Program-made: the position numbers and the translations under genes
The notes under the pieces: model-generated
What the model saw: the letters and a program-made list of their open reading frames with translations, nothing else
Database searches by the model: none
Told to the model about the DNA's origin: nothing
Part shown: one piece after another, positions 1 to 7,213 of the stretch
Numbering within the stretch: position 1 is the stretch's first letter
How the letters are laid out: each line of letters starts with the position of its first letter
NCBI GenBank assembly: GCA_023391335.1
Contig: JAEWBG010000080.1
Location: 1-57,201 of the forward strand
Length of the DNA: 57,201 bases
Reading direction: 5' to 3'
Source of the DNA: Pseudomonadota bacterium
GTDB lineage: Bacteria > Pseudomonadota > Gammaproteobacteria > Steroidobacterales > Steroidobacteraceae

Positions 1-861
1 GTTGGAGCGGCAACACTCGCAACTGGTCGCTCTGCGATGAAGTGTGGCTCAACCGTCCTGCATCAAACCCTCTAATGCAGAACGCTGCTTAACCTTTAGG
101 CGACAACTAGCTTGACAGCCGCCGCAGTCGTGAGGGACTTCGTCGGGACAGAACGGATTAGGAGGCAAGCGCTCGTGCGCAAGGTAAGCCATCGGCAGGC
201 AAGCCCGTCGGGCACGGAAGCGCTTCGCGGAGGCCTGAGAAGAACGAAGAGAAAGCGCTTTGCGCAGGGTAGCCGTTGGCAAGGAAGCCACTGGCAAGGG
301 AGCGCGATGCGCATGCCAGGTCACCAAAGTGACTGGTGACTGGTGACTAGTGACTGGCAAGCAAACTCACTCATATTCTCTCTGCGCGCTTTGTGTTTCG
401 TCCGGTGGCTTCCTCTGACCCGTGACTCGTGACCTTTCACACGTGACGGAAACGAATCTCGCATCCTGCCGATCCCGTTCGTCCTGCCTTCAGACCTCTC
501 ACATCTGACATCCTGTCAATCCTGTTCATCCCGTCGAAACTTCTTTGCTTGCTCCGGAGCAGACAGGGTTTACAAGCTCAACAGGATGAAACGCGAGCGG
601 TGGCTAGTCACCAGTCACAAGTCAGCAGTCACTCAGAAATTCTGGCCTGCGCGCAGCGCTACCCTGCCTAGCGGGCTTGCTTGCCGTTAGGCTTCCCTGC
701 CGACAAAGGCGGCTTGCCTCCTATTCTTTTCTGTCCCGACGCCGGTCCTTCCCGATGCAACAGCTCGCGGGCGAAGTCGATTTCCTCGTGCCCGAGGTAC
801 TGTGTTGAGGCATGGTGTTCTCCCAGCTTCGTTGCTAATGCTGTAAGAATTGCTGAGAGCG
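1..861. other. Gene-free repeat mosaic at window start
   Basis: I see no credible gene here; the short open frames are unrelated to known proteins and lie in repeats. The stretch holds one copy of a composite repeat element (121-765, listed separately). Its inner part contains direct repeats of GTGACTGGTGAC type (about 325-360, 412-450, 600-640), one CTTTGTGTTTCGTCCGG motif (about 386-405), and short words of the type CAATCCTGTTCATCC (about 510-535 and 560-590). About 100 bases on each side of the element carry nothing I recognise. Confidence 0.7.
121..765 (+). repeat. Composite non-coding repeat element, copy 1
   Basis: The left arm (about 121-318) is a string of short hairpins with purine-rich spacers, for example GCC-ATC-GGC, GCCC-GTC-GGGC, GCGC-TTT-GCGC and GCGC-GAT-GCGC. 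The right arm (about 643-765) is the same kind of array in reverse complement, ending in TTTTCTGTCCCGACG, the complement of the GTCGGGACAGAA core in the left arm. The interior (about 361-640) carries the CTTTGTGTTTCGTCC motif, a CTTCTTTGCTTGCTCCGGAG block, an ACAGGATGAAACGCGAGCGG block and GTGACTGG-type repeats. The same modules occur in the same order at 4522-5312. No transposase or other coding sequence lies inside. Seen directly; any mobility is inference. Confidence 0.75.
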
Positions 862-1251
862 TCAGTTCGTTCCTGCCGCTGCATTCGTCAAGTGCTTAGT
901 CAGCGCAACCACGGCAACGAAGGATGCGCAGCAACCGATGAGTACTGCGAGCTCGTAGAGGTTCGGCGGAAAAATCAGCACGAAGCCTTGTCCTTTGATC
1001 AACGCCGAGAAGCTCGACACGCAAAACGGCATCATGAAAAGACGGATCGTCTGCCACCGGTCCGAGCGTGTACGGGCGGATGCATCGACACTTAGGAGTA
1101 GAGCGATGCCGATCACGCAGCTGATGCCGAGCGAGTTGAGCCAAATTCGCGGCGTCGAATCGAAATGTCGGATCACCACGACCGTGTACCAAATCAAATA
1201 ACACCACAGAACGATGCGTCCGGTCTTGAGCTGGGCGAGATAGCGGATCAT
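862..1251 (-). CDS. Small four-helix membrane protein of unknown function
   Basis: A 129-residue protein whose family I do not recognise. Four hydrophobic stretches alternate with charged loops: IVLWCYLIWYTVVVI near residue 12, a segment around SCVIGIALLL near residue 46, RLFMMPFCVSSFSALI in the middle, and ELAVLIGCCASFVAVVAL near the C-terminus. This predicts an inner-membrane protein with four helices. I chose ATG at 1251; an upstream TTG (1308) would add 19 residues. Neither has a clear ribosome-binding site. It lies alone between two repeat blocks and no neighbour suggests a role. The coherent membrane topology is the main reason to call it real. Confidence 0.6.
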   Translation of the reverse strand: MIRYLAQLKTGRIVLWCYLIWYTVVVIRHFDSTPRIWLNSLGISCVIGIALLLSVDASARTRSDRWQTIRLFMMPFCVSSFSALIKGQGFVLIFPPNLYELAVLIGCCASFVAVVALTKHLTNAAAGTN

Positions 1252-1315
1252 TGGTGTTGAGAGGCGCGATGTGTGGCCAATGATGACGAGCCTCTCGGAG
1301 GGTTGCAAAAAAACA

Positions 1316-1540
1316 CGGACGACTACGTCGTCGGCAAGGACGGACGTCGGGACAGAAAAGAATAGGAGGCAAGCCGCCTTTGTCGGCAGGCAAGCCTAAC
1401 GGCAAGCAAGCCATTGGCAGGGTAGCGCTGCGCGCAGGCCAGAATCGAAACGGAAAGTCGTAGGACGCTTCGCGTCGAGAAGGACCGACGTCGGGAAGGA
1501 TGCAAAGCTTTCGAGTCGGATCCTCGCGAAGCGAGCGAAC
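1316..1540 (+). repeat. Mini-hairpin array repeat (single copy)
   Basis: Contains the family core GACGTCGGGACAGAA at about 1344, then GAGGCAAGCC, GGCAGGCAAGCC, GGCAAGCAAGCC and GCGCTGCGCGCAGGCC, continuing into GGACGC-TTC-GCGTC and CTCGC-GAA-GCGAG hairpins. The orientation matches the left arm of the composite elements at 121 and 4522. It sits between the small membrane protein and the DUF2934 gene and may run into the upstream region of the latter. Confidence 0.7.
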
Positions 1541-1554
1541 TCGCGCCAGAGACT

Positions 1555-1764
1555 TTGATTCCGTCGACCGAACGCGCCCGTGCACATCAGTTGGCAAATG
1601 AATCTCACGATCGCGAAGAACGGATCGCCCAACGTGCGCATTGGCATGCTGCTCAGCGCGGATTCGAGCCTGGCCACGAACTCGACGATTGGCTGCAAGC
1701 GGAAAAGGAAATCGATGCGGAGCAGGTGGACGAGGTGAAGCCGGAGGATCAGTTTACCGGCTAG
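1555..1764 (+). CDS. DUF2934 domain protein
   Basis: A 69-residue protein with the DUF2934 signature: EERIAQRAHWHAAQRG followed by FEPGHELDDWLQAEKEID (residues about 22-57). The family is made of short, soluble, often stress-associated or uncharacterised proteins; no biochemical function is established. The only in-frame starts are TTG codons (1555, 1591), and a repeat array ends just upstream, so the true 5' end may have been lost or replaced. A better preserved relative with an ATG and a strong ribosome-binding site is encoded at 11883-12218. The match to the family is clear; whether this copy is expressed is uncertain. Confidence 0.6.
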   Translation: MIPSTERARAHQLANESHDREERIAQRAHWHAAQRGFEPGHELDDWLQAEKEIDAEQVDEVKPEDQFTG

Positions 1765-1769
1765 CTCGA

Positions 1770-1966
1770 AACGACGGATCGCTGCGCGATCAAGTAGGCC
1801 TTCGGCAGGAAGGACGCTCTCGCGTCAGGACGGACTAACGTCAAGACAGCACGCCGCCCCGCTTGCATCATCCTCTGAATCTGACTTGACGATAGTCCTT
1901 CTTGACTGCGAAGCAGTCCTACTTGACGGCTGTCCTTCCTGATCGCAAAGCGATCCGTCGTTAAGT
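1770..1966. repeat. Mini-hairpin array, facing pair
   Basis: The left half reads GGATCGC-TGC-GCGATC, GGCC-TTC-GGC, GGACGC-TCTC-GCGTC with AGGAAGG-type spacers. The right half carries the opposite orientation: GACTGC-GAA-GCAGTC and GATCGC-AAA-GCGATC with CCTTCTTG-type spacers. The two halves face each other around 1855-1885. It ends 9 bases from the stop codon of the DUF1080 gene on the other strand, so it may form part of that transcript's 3' end. Confidence 0.65.
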
Positions 1967-1974
1967 GCTGTCGC

Positions 1975-2724
1975 TTACTCCGTAAGCGACAGCTTCCTCA
2001 CCCAGATATTCCTAAAACTCACCGCATGATGATGTTCTTGCAGTAACAGCGGTGCATCGCCATGCGCTTTGTAGCTCGGCTGGCCTTGATAGATCGTGGG
2101 GCCCTTGAGCTTGAAGTCGTATTGCACGAGTACGCCGTTGAAGAAGACTGTCATGCGTGCCGGCGACTTCACTGACCCATCCGCATTGAAGCGCGGCGCG
2201 ACGAAGACGATGTCATACGTCTGCCATTGGCCTGCGGGGCGAGCAGGATTTGCAAGCGGCACGGATTGCTTGTAGATCGCGCCGGCTTGGCCGTTGGAGT
2301 ACGTGCGGTTCTCCAAGCTGTCGAGCACTTGGACTTCATAGAGCCCCTGCAAATACACGCCGCTATTGCCGCGATCTTGCCCCTTCTTGTCGGCAGGCAG
2401 ATCGGCTGGAGTGCGCCATTCGACATGGAGCTGCACATCGCCGAATTTTTGCTTCGTCTGGATATCGCCCGTTTCGGGCACCACGGTGAGCTCGCCGTTC
2501 GCAGCCTTCCATTTCGCCGGTCCGCCCTTGGCGCTTTCCCATCCGTCGAGACTCTTGCCATCGAACAAGACGATTGCATCGGATGGCGGTGCGCCCTCTC
2601 GTGAACCGGGTTTCACGATCGGCGGCACGGGTTGCCACACTTCAGTGGCTTCGGGCGGCGGCAAATCGGCTGCCATGGCGAGTGCAGATACGAACAAGGA
2701 AGCGCACGTAATGATGAGTCGCAT
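1975..2724 (-). CDS. Secreted DUF1080 (3-keto-disaccharide hydrolase-type) protein
   Basis: A 249-residue protein with a Sec signal peptide (MRLIITCASLFVSALAMAA) and one DUF1080 domain. Typical family features are the opening IVLFDGKSLDGWE (about residues 50-62), the central GNSGVYLQGLYEVQVLDS, the GAIYKQ segment and the C-terminal FRNIWVRKL. The fold is a concanavalin A-like beta sandwich. Some family members cleave 3-keto-glycosides, and others are carbohydrate-binding proteins; which applies here cannot be told. ATG at 2724 is preceded by AGGGGG; a start 21 bases upstream gives a poorer signal peptide. It is divergent from the carboxylesterase at 2802, with a 77-base shared upstream region. 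Confidence 0.88.
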   Translation of the reverse strand: MRLIITCASLFVSALAMAADLPPPEATEVWQPVPPIVKPGSREGAPPSDAIVLFDGKSLDGWESAKGGPAKWKAANGELTVVPETGDIQTKQKFGDVQLHVEWRTPADLPADKKGQDRGNSGVYLQGLYEVQVLDSLENRTYSNGQAGAIYKQSVPLANPARPAGQWQTYDIVFVAPRFNADGSVKSPARMTVFFNGVLVQYDFKLKGPTIYQGQPSYKAHGDAPLLLQEHHHAVSFRNIWVRKLSLTE

Positions 2725-2801
2725 CGATCGGTTCCCCCTGTACAAATCTTCGGACCAGGATTGTTCACCAATTTGCTAGGCTGCGCCAACAGGAGGGAAG
2801 T

Positions 2802-4364
2802 ATGTCCCAGTTACGCGCCGTCACTCTCATCTGTTCGCTTTGTGTATCGACCGCATTGTTTGCCGCCGAAGCCAAGGTCCATACCAAGAGCGGCACCCTC
2901 GTCGGCACCACCGAAGGCGATCTACGGATTTTCAAAGGAGTGCCTTTCGCGAAGCCGCCCGTCGGATCCTTACGATGGAAAGAACCGCAGCCGGTTGAAA
3001 AGTGGACAGGCGTTCGCGAGGCCACTCGCTTCGCACCGCGCTGTATGCAGCGCCCGCTTTTCAGCGACATGATGTTTCGCTCGAATGGGATCAGCGAAGA
3101 CTGCTTGTATTTGAACGTGTGGACGCCCGCCAAGAGCGCGAAGGCGAAACTGCCGGTGCTGGTCTATTTCTTCGGCGGTGGGTTCAGAGCCGGCGATGGT
3201 TCTGAATATCGATATGACGGTGCAAATATGGCCGAAGAAGGCATCGTTACCGTCACAGTGAACTACCGTCTCGATGTATTCGGCATGTTGGCGCATCCGG
3301 AACTCACCAAGGAAAGCCCGCACCACGCATCCGGCAACTACACGCTCCTGGATCAAAGCGCAGCACTGCATTGGGTTCACGACAACATCGCCGCATTCGG
3401 TGGCGATCCGAAACGCATCACGATCGCAGGCGAGTCGGCGGGCTCCGCATCGGTCAGCGCGCAAATGGTCTCTCCGCTATCACGCGATCTCATTGCCGGC
3501 GGCATCGGCGAAAGCGGTTCGATCTTCGGCACCGAGACCTCGTTGCAAGAAGCGGAACAAGATGGAGCGAAGTACGCATCCATGATTGGCGCGAATTCGA
3601 TCGAAGCGCTGCGAGCGATGCCTGCGGATCAGTTGCTAAAAGCCGCTGCTAACGATTCGCTGCCGCGTTTGAGAATGATCGTCGACGGCTATTTCTTTCC
3701 GAAGCCTCCACAAGAACTCTATGAAGCAGGCGATGAGGCGCACGTTCCGCTCCTCGCCGGCACTAACTCCGCAGAGTCGGACGCGGGCGCGATACTCGGT
3801 CAACAGCCCATGACCGTCTCCAACTATCGCGAGGCTCTGCAGCGCTTGTATGGCAATCGCGCCGAAGAAGTATTCGCGCTCTATCCAGCACGCACCGATG
3901 CGGATGTCGAGAATGCAGCTCGCGAACTCGCGAGCGATCGCTTCTTGGGGTTGAACACCTGGGAATGGGTCGACGCCCACGCTCGCACGTCCGGCAAACC
4001 GACGTTCTATTACTACTATGCGCATCCACGCCCTGTGACTCGCGCCAATCCCAACGCACCGAAACCCACTGGCGCGGTTCACTCTGCGGAGATCGAATAC
4101 GTCATGGGCAATCTCAGAACGAATCCAGTGTTTGCGTGGACCGATGACGACCGCACCGTGTCCCAGTTGATGATGGCGTACTTCGCCAACTTCATCCGCA
4201 CCGGCAACCCGAACGGCAAGGGTCTCGCTCAATGGGACGCATACAACTCGAACGACTCGCATCCGAGGATGACGATCGATGTCGAGCCGAAGCTGCAACC
4301 CGATTCCCGCAGAACGCGATATCAAGCCATGCAGCGGGATGGGATGGAGACTGAAGAAGACTGA
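2802..4364 (+). CDS. Secreted type-B carboxylesterase
   Basis: A 520-residue alpha/beta hydrolase of the carboxylesterase/para-nitrobenzyl esterase family, which hydrolyses carboxylic esters. A signal peptide ends near FAAEAK (residue about 24), so it is probably periplasmic or secreted. The nucleophile elbow GESAGS is present (about residue 211). The acidic residue is expected at GTNSAES (about residue 325) and the catalytic histidine in GAVHSAEIEYVMG (about residue 427). The oxyanion-hole motif YFFGGGF is also present. Length is normal for the family. CAGGAGGGAAGT directly precedes the ATG, a strong ribosome-binding site. Downstream is repeat-rich DNA. Natural substrate unknown. Confidence 0.92.
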   Translation: MSQLRAVTLICSLCVSTALFAAEAKVHTKSGTLVGTTEGDLRIFKGVPFAKPPVGSLRWKEPQPVEKWTGVREATRFAPRCMQRPLFSDMMFRSNGISEDCLYLNVWTPAKSAKAKLPVLVYFFGGGFRAGDGSEYRYDGANMAEEGIVTVTVNYRLDVFGMLAHPELTKESPHHASGNYTLLDQSAALHWVHDNIAAFGGDPKRITIAGESAGSASVSAQMVSPLSRDLIAGGIGESGSIFGTETSLQEAEQDGAKYASMIGANSIEALRAMPADQLLKAAANDSLPRLRMIVDGYFFPKPPQELYEAGDEAHVPLLAGTNSAESDAGAILGQQPMTVSNYREALQRLYGNRAEEVFALYPARTDADVENAARELASDRFLGLNTWEWVDAHARTSGKPTFYYYYAHPRPVTRANPNAPKPTGAVHSAEIEYVMGNLRTNPVFAWTDDDRTVSQLMMAYFANFIRTGNPNGKGLAQWDAYNSNDSHPRMTIDVEPKLQPDSRRTRYQAMQRDGMETEED

Positions 4365-4371
4365 AGGGGAC

Positions 4372-4521
4372 GACGGACCGCTTTCGTTCGAAGGGAGACG
4401 ACGGATCGCTTCGCGATCAGGTAGGCCTTCGGCAGGAAGGACGCTGATGCGTCAGGAGGGCCTGCCGGCAGGACAGAGCGGAAGATAGATCGCTTCGCGA
4501 TCGAGAAGGACTGTCGTCGGG
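4372..4521 (+). repeat. Mini-hairpin array leading into composite element
   Basis: A run of perfect short hairpins: GATCGC-TTC-GCGATC (twice, about 4396 and 4487), GCC-TTC-GGC, GACGC-TGAT-GCGTC and GCC-TGCC-GGC, separated by AGGAAG or AGGA spacers. It begins 8 bases after the carboxylesterase stop codon and continues directly into composite element copy 2. Confidence 0.7.
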
Positions 4522-4826
4522 AAGGACTGCTGCGCAGTCGTGAGGGACTTCGTCGGGACAGAACGGATTAGAAGGCAAGCGCTCGTGCGCAAGGTAAGCC
4601 ATCGGCAGGCAAGCCCGTTGGGCAGGGAAGCGCAGGCCAGAGAAGAACGAAGAGGAAGCGCTTTGCGCAGGGTAGCCGTTGGCAAGGAAGCCACTGGCAA
4701 GGGAGCGCGATGCGCATGCCAGAAATTTCTCTCTGCGCGCTTTGTGTTGTCGATCCGGTGTCGTTCTTTGCCATGCGACGGAAATGGACTTCGCATCCCG
4801 ATAATCTGTAGTGAGCCTGCTATCCC

Positions 4827-4876
4827 TTCGTGGTGAGCTTGTCGATTGCCCGTTCGTGGTGAGCTTGTCGAACCAC
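4827..4876 (+). repeat. Two head-to-tail TTCGTGGTGAGCTTGTCGA units
   Basis: The unit TTCGTGGTGAGCTTGTCGA occurs twice, about 25 bases apart, and the second continues into ACCACG, which is complementary to CGTGGT. This word (complement TTCGACAAGCTCACCACGAA) is a familiar intergenic repeat in proteobacterial genomes. It sits inside composite element copy 2. Confidence 0.7.
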
Positions 4877-4921
4877 GCTCCGCCAGCATTGTTCGATCGA
4901 ACTTTTGCACCCTCTCCCTAA

Positions 4922-4955
4922 CCCTCCCCCGTCGAGGCCCATCGAGGGGGAGGGA
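4922..4955. repeat. CCCTCCCCC...GGGGGAGGG hairpin repeat
   Basis: An almost perfect hairpin: CCCTCCCCCGTCGA pairs with TCGAGGGGGAGGG around a GGCCCA loop, with one bulged base. It is preceded by CCCTCTCCCTAA. Hairpins of this wording are common intergenic repeats in proteobacteria. It could stall transcription but has no U tract, so I do not call it a terminator. Confidence 0.65.
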
Positions 4956-5437
4956 ATAAGAAGACGTTTCGTCTGCATCTCGCCAAAGCGACTGGTGACT
5001 GCTAAGAAACCTTACTCACATTTCTCTTTGCGCGCTTTGTGTTTCGTCCGGCGGCTTCCTCTGACCCGTGACTCGCCGCCGAAACTTCTTTGCTTGCTCC
5101 GGAGCAGACAGGGTTAACAAGCTCAACAGGATCAAACGCGAGCGGTGGCTAGTCACCAGTCACAAGTCAGCAGTCACTCAGGAATTCTGGCCTGCGCGTA
5201 CCGCTACCCTGCCAATGGCTTGCTTGCCGTAAGGCTTGCTTGCCGATGCAGTCGGCTTGCCTCCGGTTCTTTTCTCGACGCGAAGCGTCCGTCGTATTTA
5301 TCCGATCCAAACAGGGAATCGCTCACAGCTTTTATGTCCACCATCGAATAAGTTTTCGCTTCAAGCTGCTTTCATCGAAATGTGAAAAGCTTCACAATCG
5401 CGCACCGTTACGGCACTGAGCGCAAAGAAATCACGAA

Positions 5438-6394
5438 ATGAACGGCGCATTGGGAATCCGCACTCTCGGCCAGCTCAGCCTGTTTCTCTCGACAGCCCTT
5501 CTCGCTTCTTCTGTCGTCTTTGCGTCGAACGCGGCGGTCAGATCCGCACAGTCCGAAGCTGATCCTGTTTCGCTGGAGGCGCCATCCGCGGCGGAGCACG
5601 ACTCTGTCGTGCACATTCCGTCCGGCAATCCGGGGCTCAAATCAGGTTCAGCACTCGTCATCGACGAGCAGAGCGGGACAGTTCTGTATTCGCGCAACGC
5701 GCAGAGCGTCGGGCCGATCGCTTCGATTACCAAGCTCATGACCGCGCTTGTCGTCCTCGATGCCAGTCAGCCGATGGACGAGATGCTCGAAATCACCAAA
5801 GCCGATCGCGACACCATTCACGGCTCCGGTTCGCGGCTCGCGCCGGGCACGAAGCTCTCGCGCGGCGATCTGCTGCACCTCGCGCTGATGTCTTCGGAAA
5901 ATCGCGCCGCGCATGCGTTGGGGCGAAACTACCCAGGCGGCCTTCCTGCTTTCATCGCGGCGATGAACATGAAGGCGCGCAGCCTCGGGATGAAGAGCGC
6001 ACGATTCTCGGATCCGACAGGCTTATCGAGTCAGAACGTCTGCAACGCCGTGGACCTCAGCAAACTCGTGCTCGCCGCCTCTCGAAACCCGACCATCCGC
6101 CGCTTCTCGACCGATGAGAAGCACATCGTCACGGTTCGCAAGCAATCCATGGAGTTTCGGAACACGAACTCGCTCGTGAGGAAAGCGGACTGGGATATCG
6201 AAGTGCAGAAGACCGGCTACACCTCGGATGCAGGACAGTGCCTGGTGATGAAGACGGTAATCGAAAGCCGCCCCACCGTGATCGTGTTACTCAATTCCTT
6301 CGGCAAGTACACACGTGTTGCCGATGCACGGCGCGTCCGCAAGTGGGTCGAGAGAAGCGCTGCGCCAGCTCGGTTAGCGCGTAACGGGCGTTGA
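5438..6394 (+). CDS. pbpG: D-alanyl-D-alanine endopeptidase (PBP7 type)
   Basis: A 318-residue periplasmic serine peptidase of the S11 / penicillin-binding protein 7 family, which cuts DD-crosslinks in peptidoglycan. The N-terminal hydrophobic stretch (residues about 12-30) is a signal sequence or anchor. All three active-site motifs are present: SITK at 96-99, the SEN triad at 153-155, and KTG at 258-260. SEN in place of the more common SGN/SNN is typical of PBP7-like enzymes. The distance between motifs and the length match PbpG. The ribosome-binding site is weak. It is monocistronic, flanked by a repeat element upstream and an 820-base non-coding region downstream. Confidence 0.92.
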   Translation: MNGALGIRTLGQLSLFLSTALLASSVVFASNAAVRSAQSEADPVSLEAPSAAEHDSVVHIPSGNPGLKSGSALVIDEQSGTVLYSRNAQSVGPIASITKLMTALVVLDASQPMDEMLEITKADRDTIHGSGSRLAPGTKLSRGDLLHLALMSSENRAAHALGRNYPGGLPAFIAAMNMKARSLGMKSARFSDPTGLSSQNVCNAVDLSKLVLAASRNPTIRRFSTDEKHIVTVRKQSMEFRNTNSLVRKADWDIEVQKTGYTSDAGQCLVMKTVIESRPTVIVLLNSFGKYTRVADARRVRKWVERSAAPARLARNGR

Positions 6395-7213
6395 TGCGGA
6401 TGGCGAGACGCTCGCATCCAGCCAGGCCCATCGCGTCCTGATCACCCTCTACTTTTCCTCGACCTTCGACATCCGCGATCGCGCCTCATGCGCCGACGGC
6501 TCTGCGCCTTCCGCTACTCGTAGCACGTCTCTTCACACCCGAGTGCACGACTGAACGCGAACACCATGACGGCTGTTCACGTGTCCTCCTTGCCCGCTAC
6601 CAATCGATCGATTTAGAGCTGAGTTGACCGCTGCGCCCTTCGCGGTTGCGCGCAGAATCGGCATCGACCATCAACGCCGCCAAGCGGATTGCGATCTCCG
6701 TCTGCAACAAAAAATACGAAAAAGCAGTGATCGCATGCAGCGTTCATCTAGACCCAGCCCCGTCGCTGCGAAGATGTCTTAGCCCCGAGATAAGGGTCGG
6801 ACCAGTCGTCTCTGCTCTGGCGCGTGTCAAAAATTCAAAATGCCTTCTGGACCGTCGGCGTGTTGCCGACACAACGGCTCGCGTGCATTCGATGCCCCGG
6901 GCGCCGTCCGTCTGTCTTTTTCGAGCTTTGCGAATATCCAGGAGTCACTCTCGCAAATGCTTGTACTGAATTTCAGCGTGGAGCAATAGCGACAATTGCG
7001 ACGTAGGTGAAATAAATTTACGTTCCCGCCGCGCTTTGAAGTGATTCGGTCGCCGTCTTCGAGACACCAAGCAAGCCGATGGCGCCCGCATCGCTCTCAA
7101 TGCCAACCAACAGGTCGTAGATCCACGAACAATGTTCACAAATCGGCGTGGGCCACGCGGCTAAACATCAGCGGCTGGACGCGCAAGCGTCCAGCAAAAC
7201 GGGAGAAATCCAT
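6395..7213 (+). other. Non-coding region with conserved leader
   Basis: No credible gene here; the open frames of 60-107 residues resemble nothing. The first 500 bases show no repeat that I recognise. The last 255 bases (listed separately) resemble the sequence upstream of the paralogue at 9431. Confidence 0.6.
6958..7213 (+). promoter_or_regulatory. Conserved 5' leader of glycosidase-like paralogue 1
   Basis: About 255 bases align with 9168-9430, upstream of the paralogue. Shared blocks in the same order are TTCAGCGTGGAGCAATAG, GACAATTGCG, CGCGCTTTGAAGT, CGGTCGCCGTC, CCCGCATCGCT, AAATCGGCG and ATCAGCGGCTGGA. A perfect 8-bp hairpin GCTGGACG-CGCAAG-CGTCCAGC lies at 7174-7195, followed by the GGGAGA ribosome-binding site. 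This may hold the promoter, an operator or a structured 5' UTR; sequence alone does not decide. I could not match it to a known riboswitch. Confidence 0.55.

Larger units (their letters stand above)
4522..5312 (+). repeat. Composite non-coding repeat element, copy 2
   Basis: The left arm (about 4522-4722) matches 121-318 closely, with the same order of hairpins. The right arm (about 5188-5312) is the inverted array, as at 643-765. Interior modules shared with copy 1 are CTTTGTGTTTCGTCCGG (about 5035), CTTCTTTGCTTGCTCCGGAG, ACAGGATCAAACGCGAGCGG and the GTGACTGG-type repeats. Copy 2 also has extra modules: a second CTTTGTGTT motif (about 4739), two head-to-tail TTCGTGGTGAGCTTGTCGA units (4828-4873), and the CCCTCCCCC/GGGGGAGGG hairpin (4922-4955). 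It lacks about 100 bases present in copy 1. No protein-coding content. Confidence 0.75.

Noticed and set aside
49..360. Open frames of 72-103 residues in the first repeat element
   Set aside because: They read through the mini-hairpin array on both strands; near-identical products appear at 4452-4910 only because the repeat is copied.
896..1597. A 233-codon minus-strand frame covering the small membrane gene and a repeat array
   Set aside because: Product is Arg-rich with no domain, and it crosses a dispersed repeat; the alternative frame at 862-1251 has coherent membrane helices.
6646..6969. A 107-codon plus-strand frame upstream of the first glycosidase-like gene
   Set aside because: No ribosome-binding site, no recognisable composition, and it runs into the conserved non-coding leader.
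6958..7213. Possible cyclic di-GMP or other known riboswitch in the conserved leader
   Set aside because: I could not place the conserved core bases of any known class in both copies; kept only as an unassigned conserved leader.
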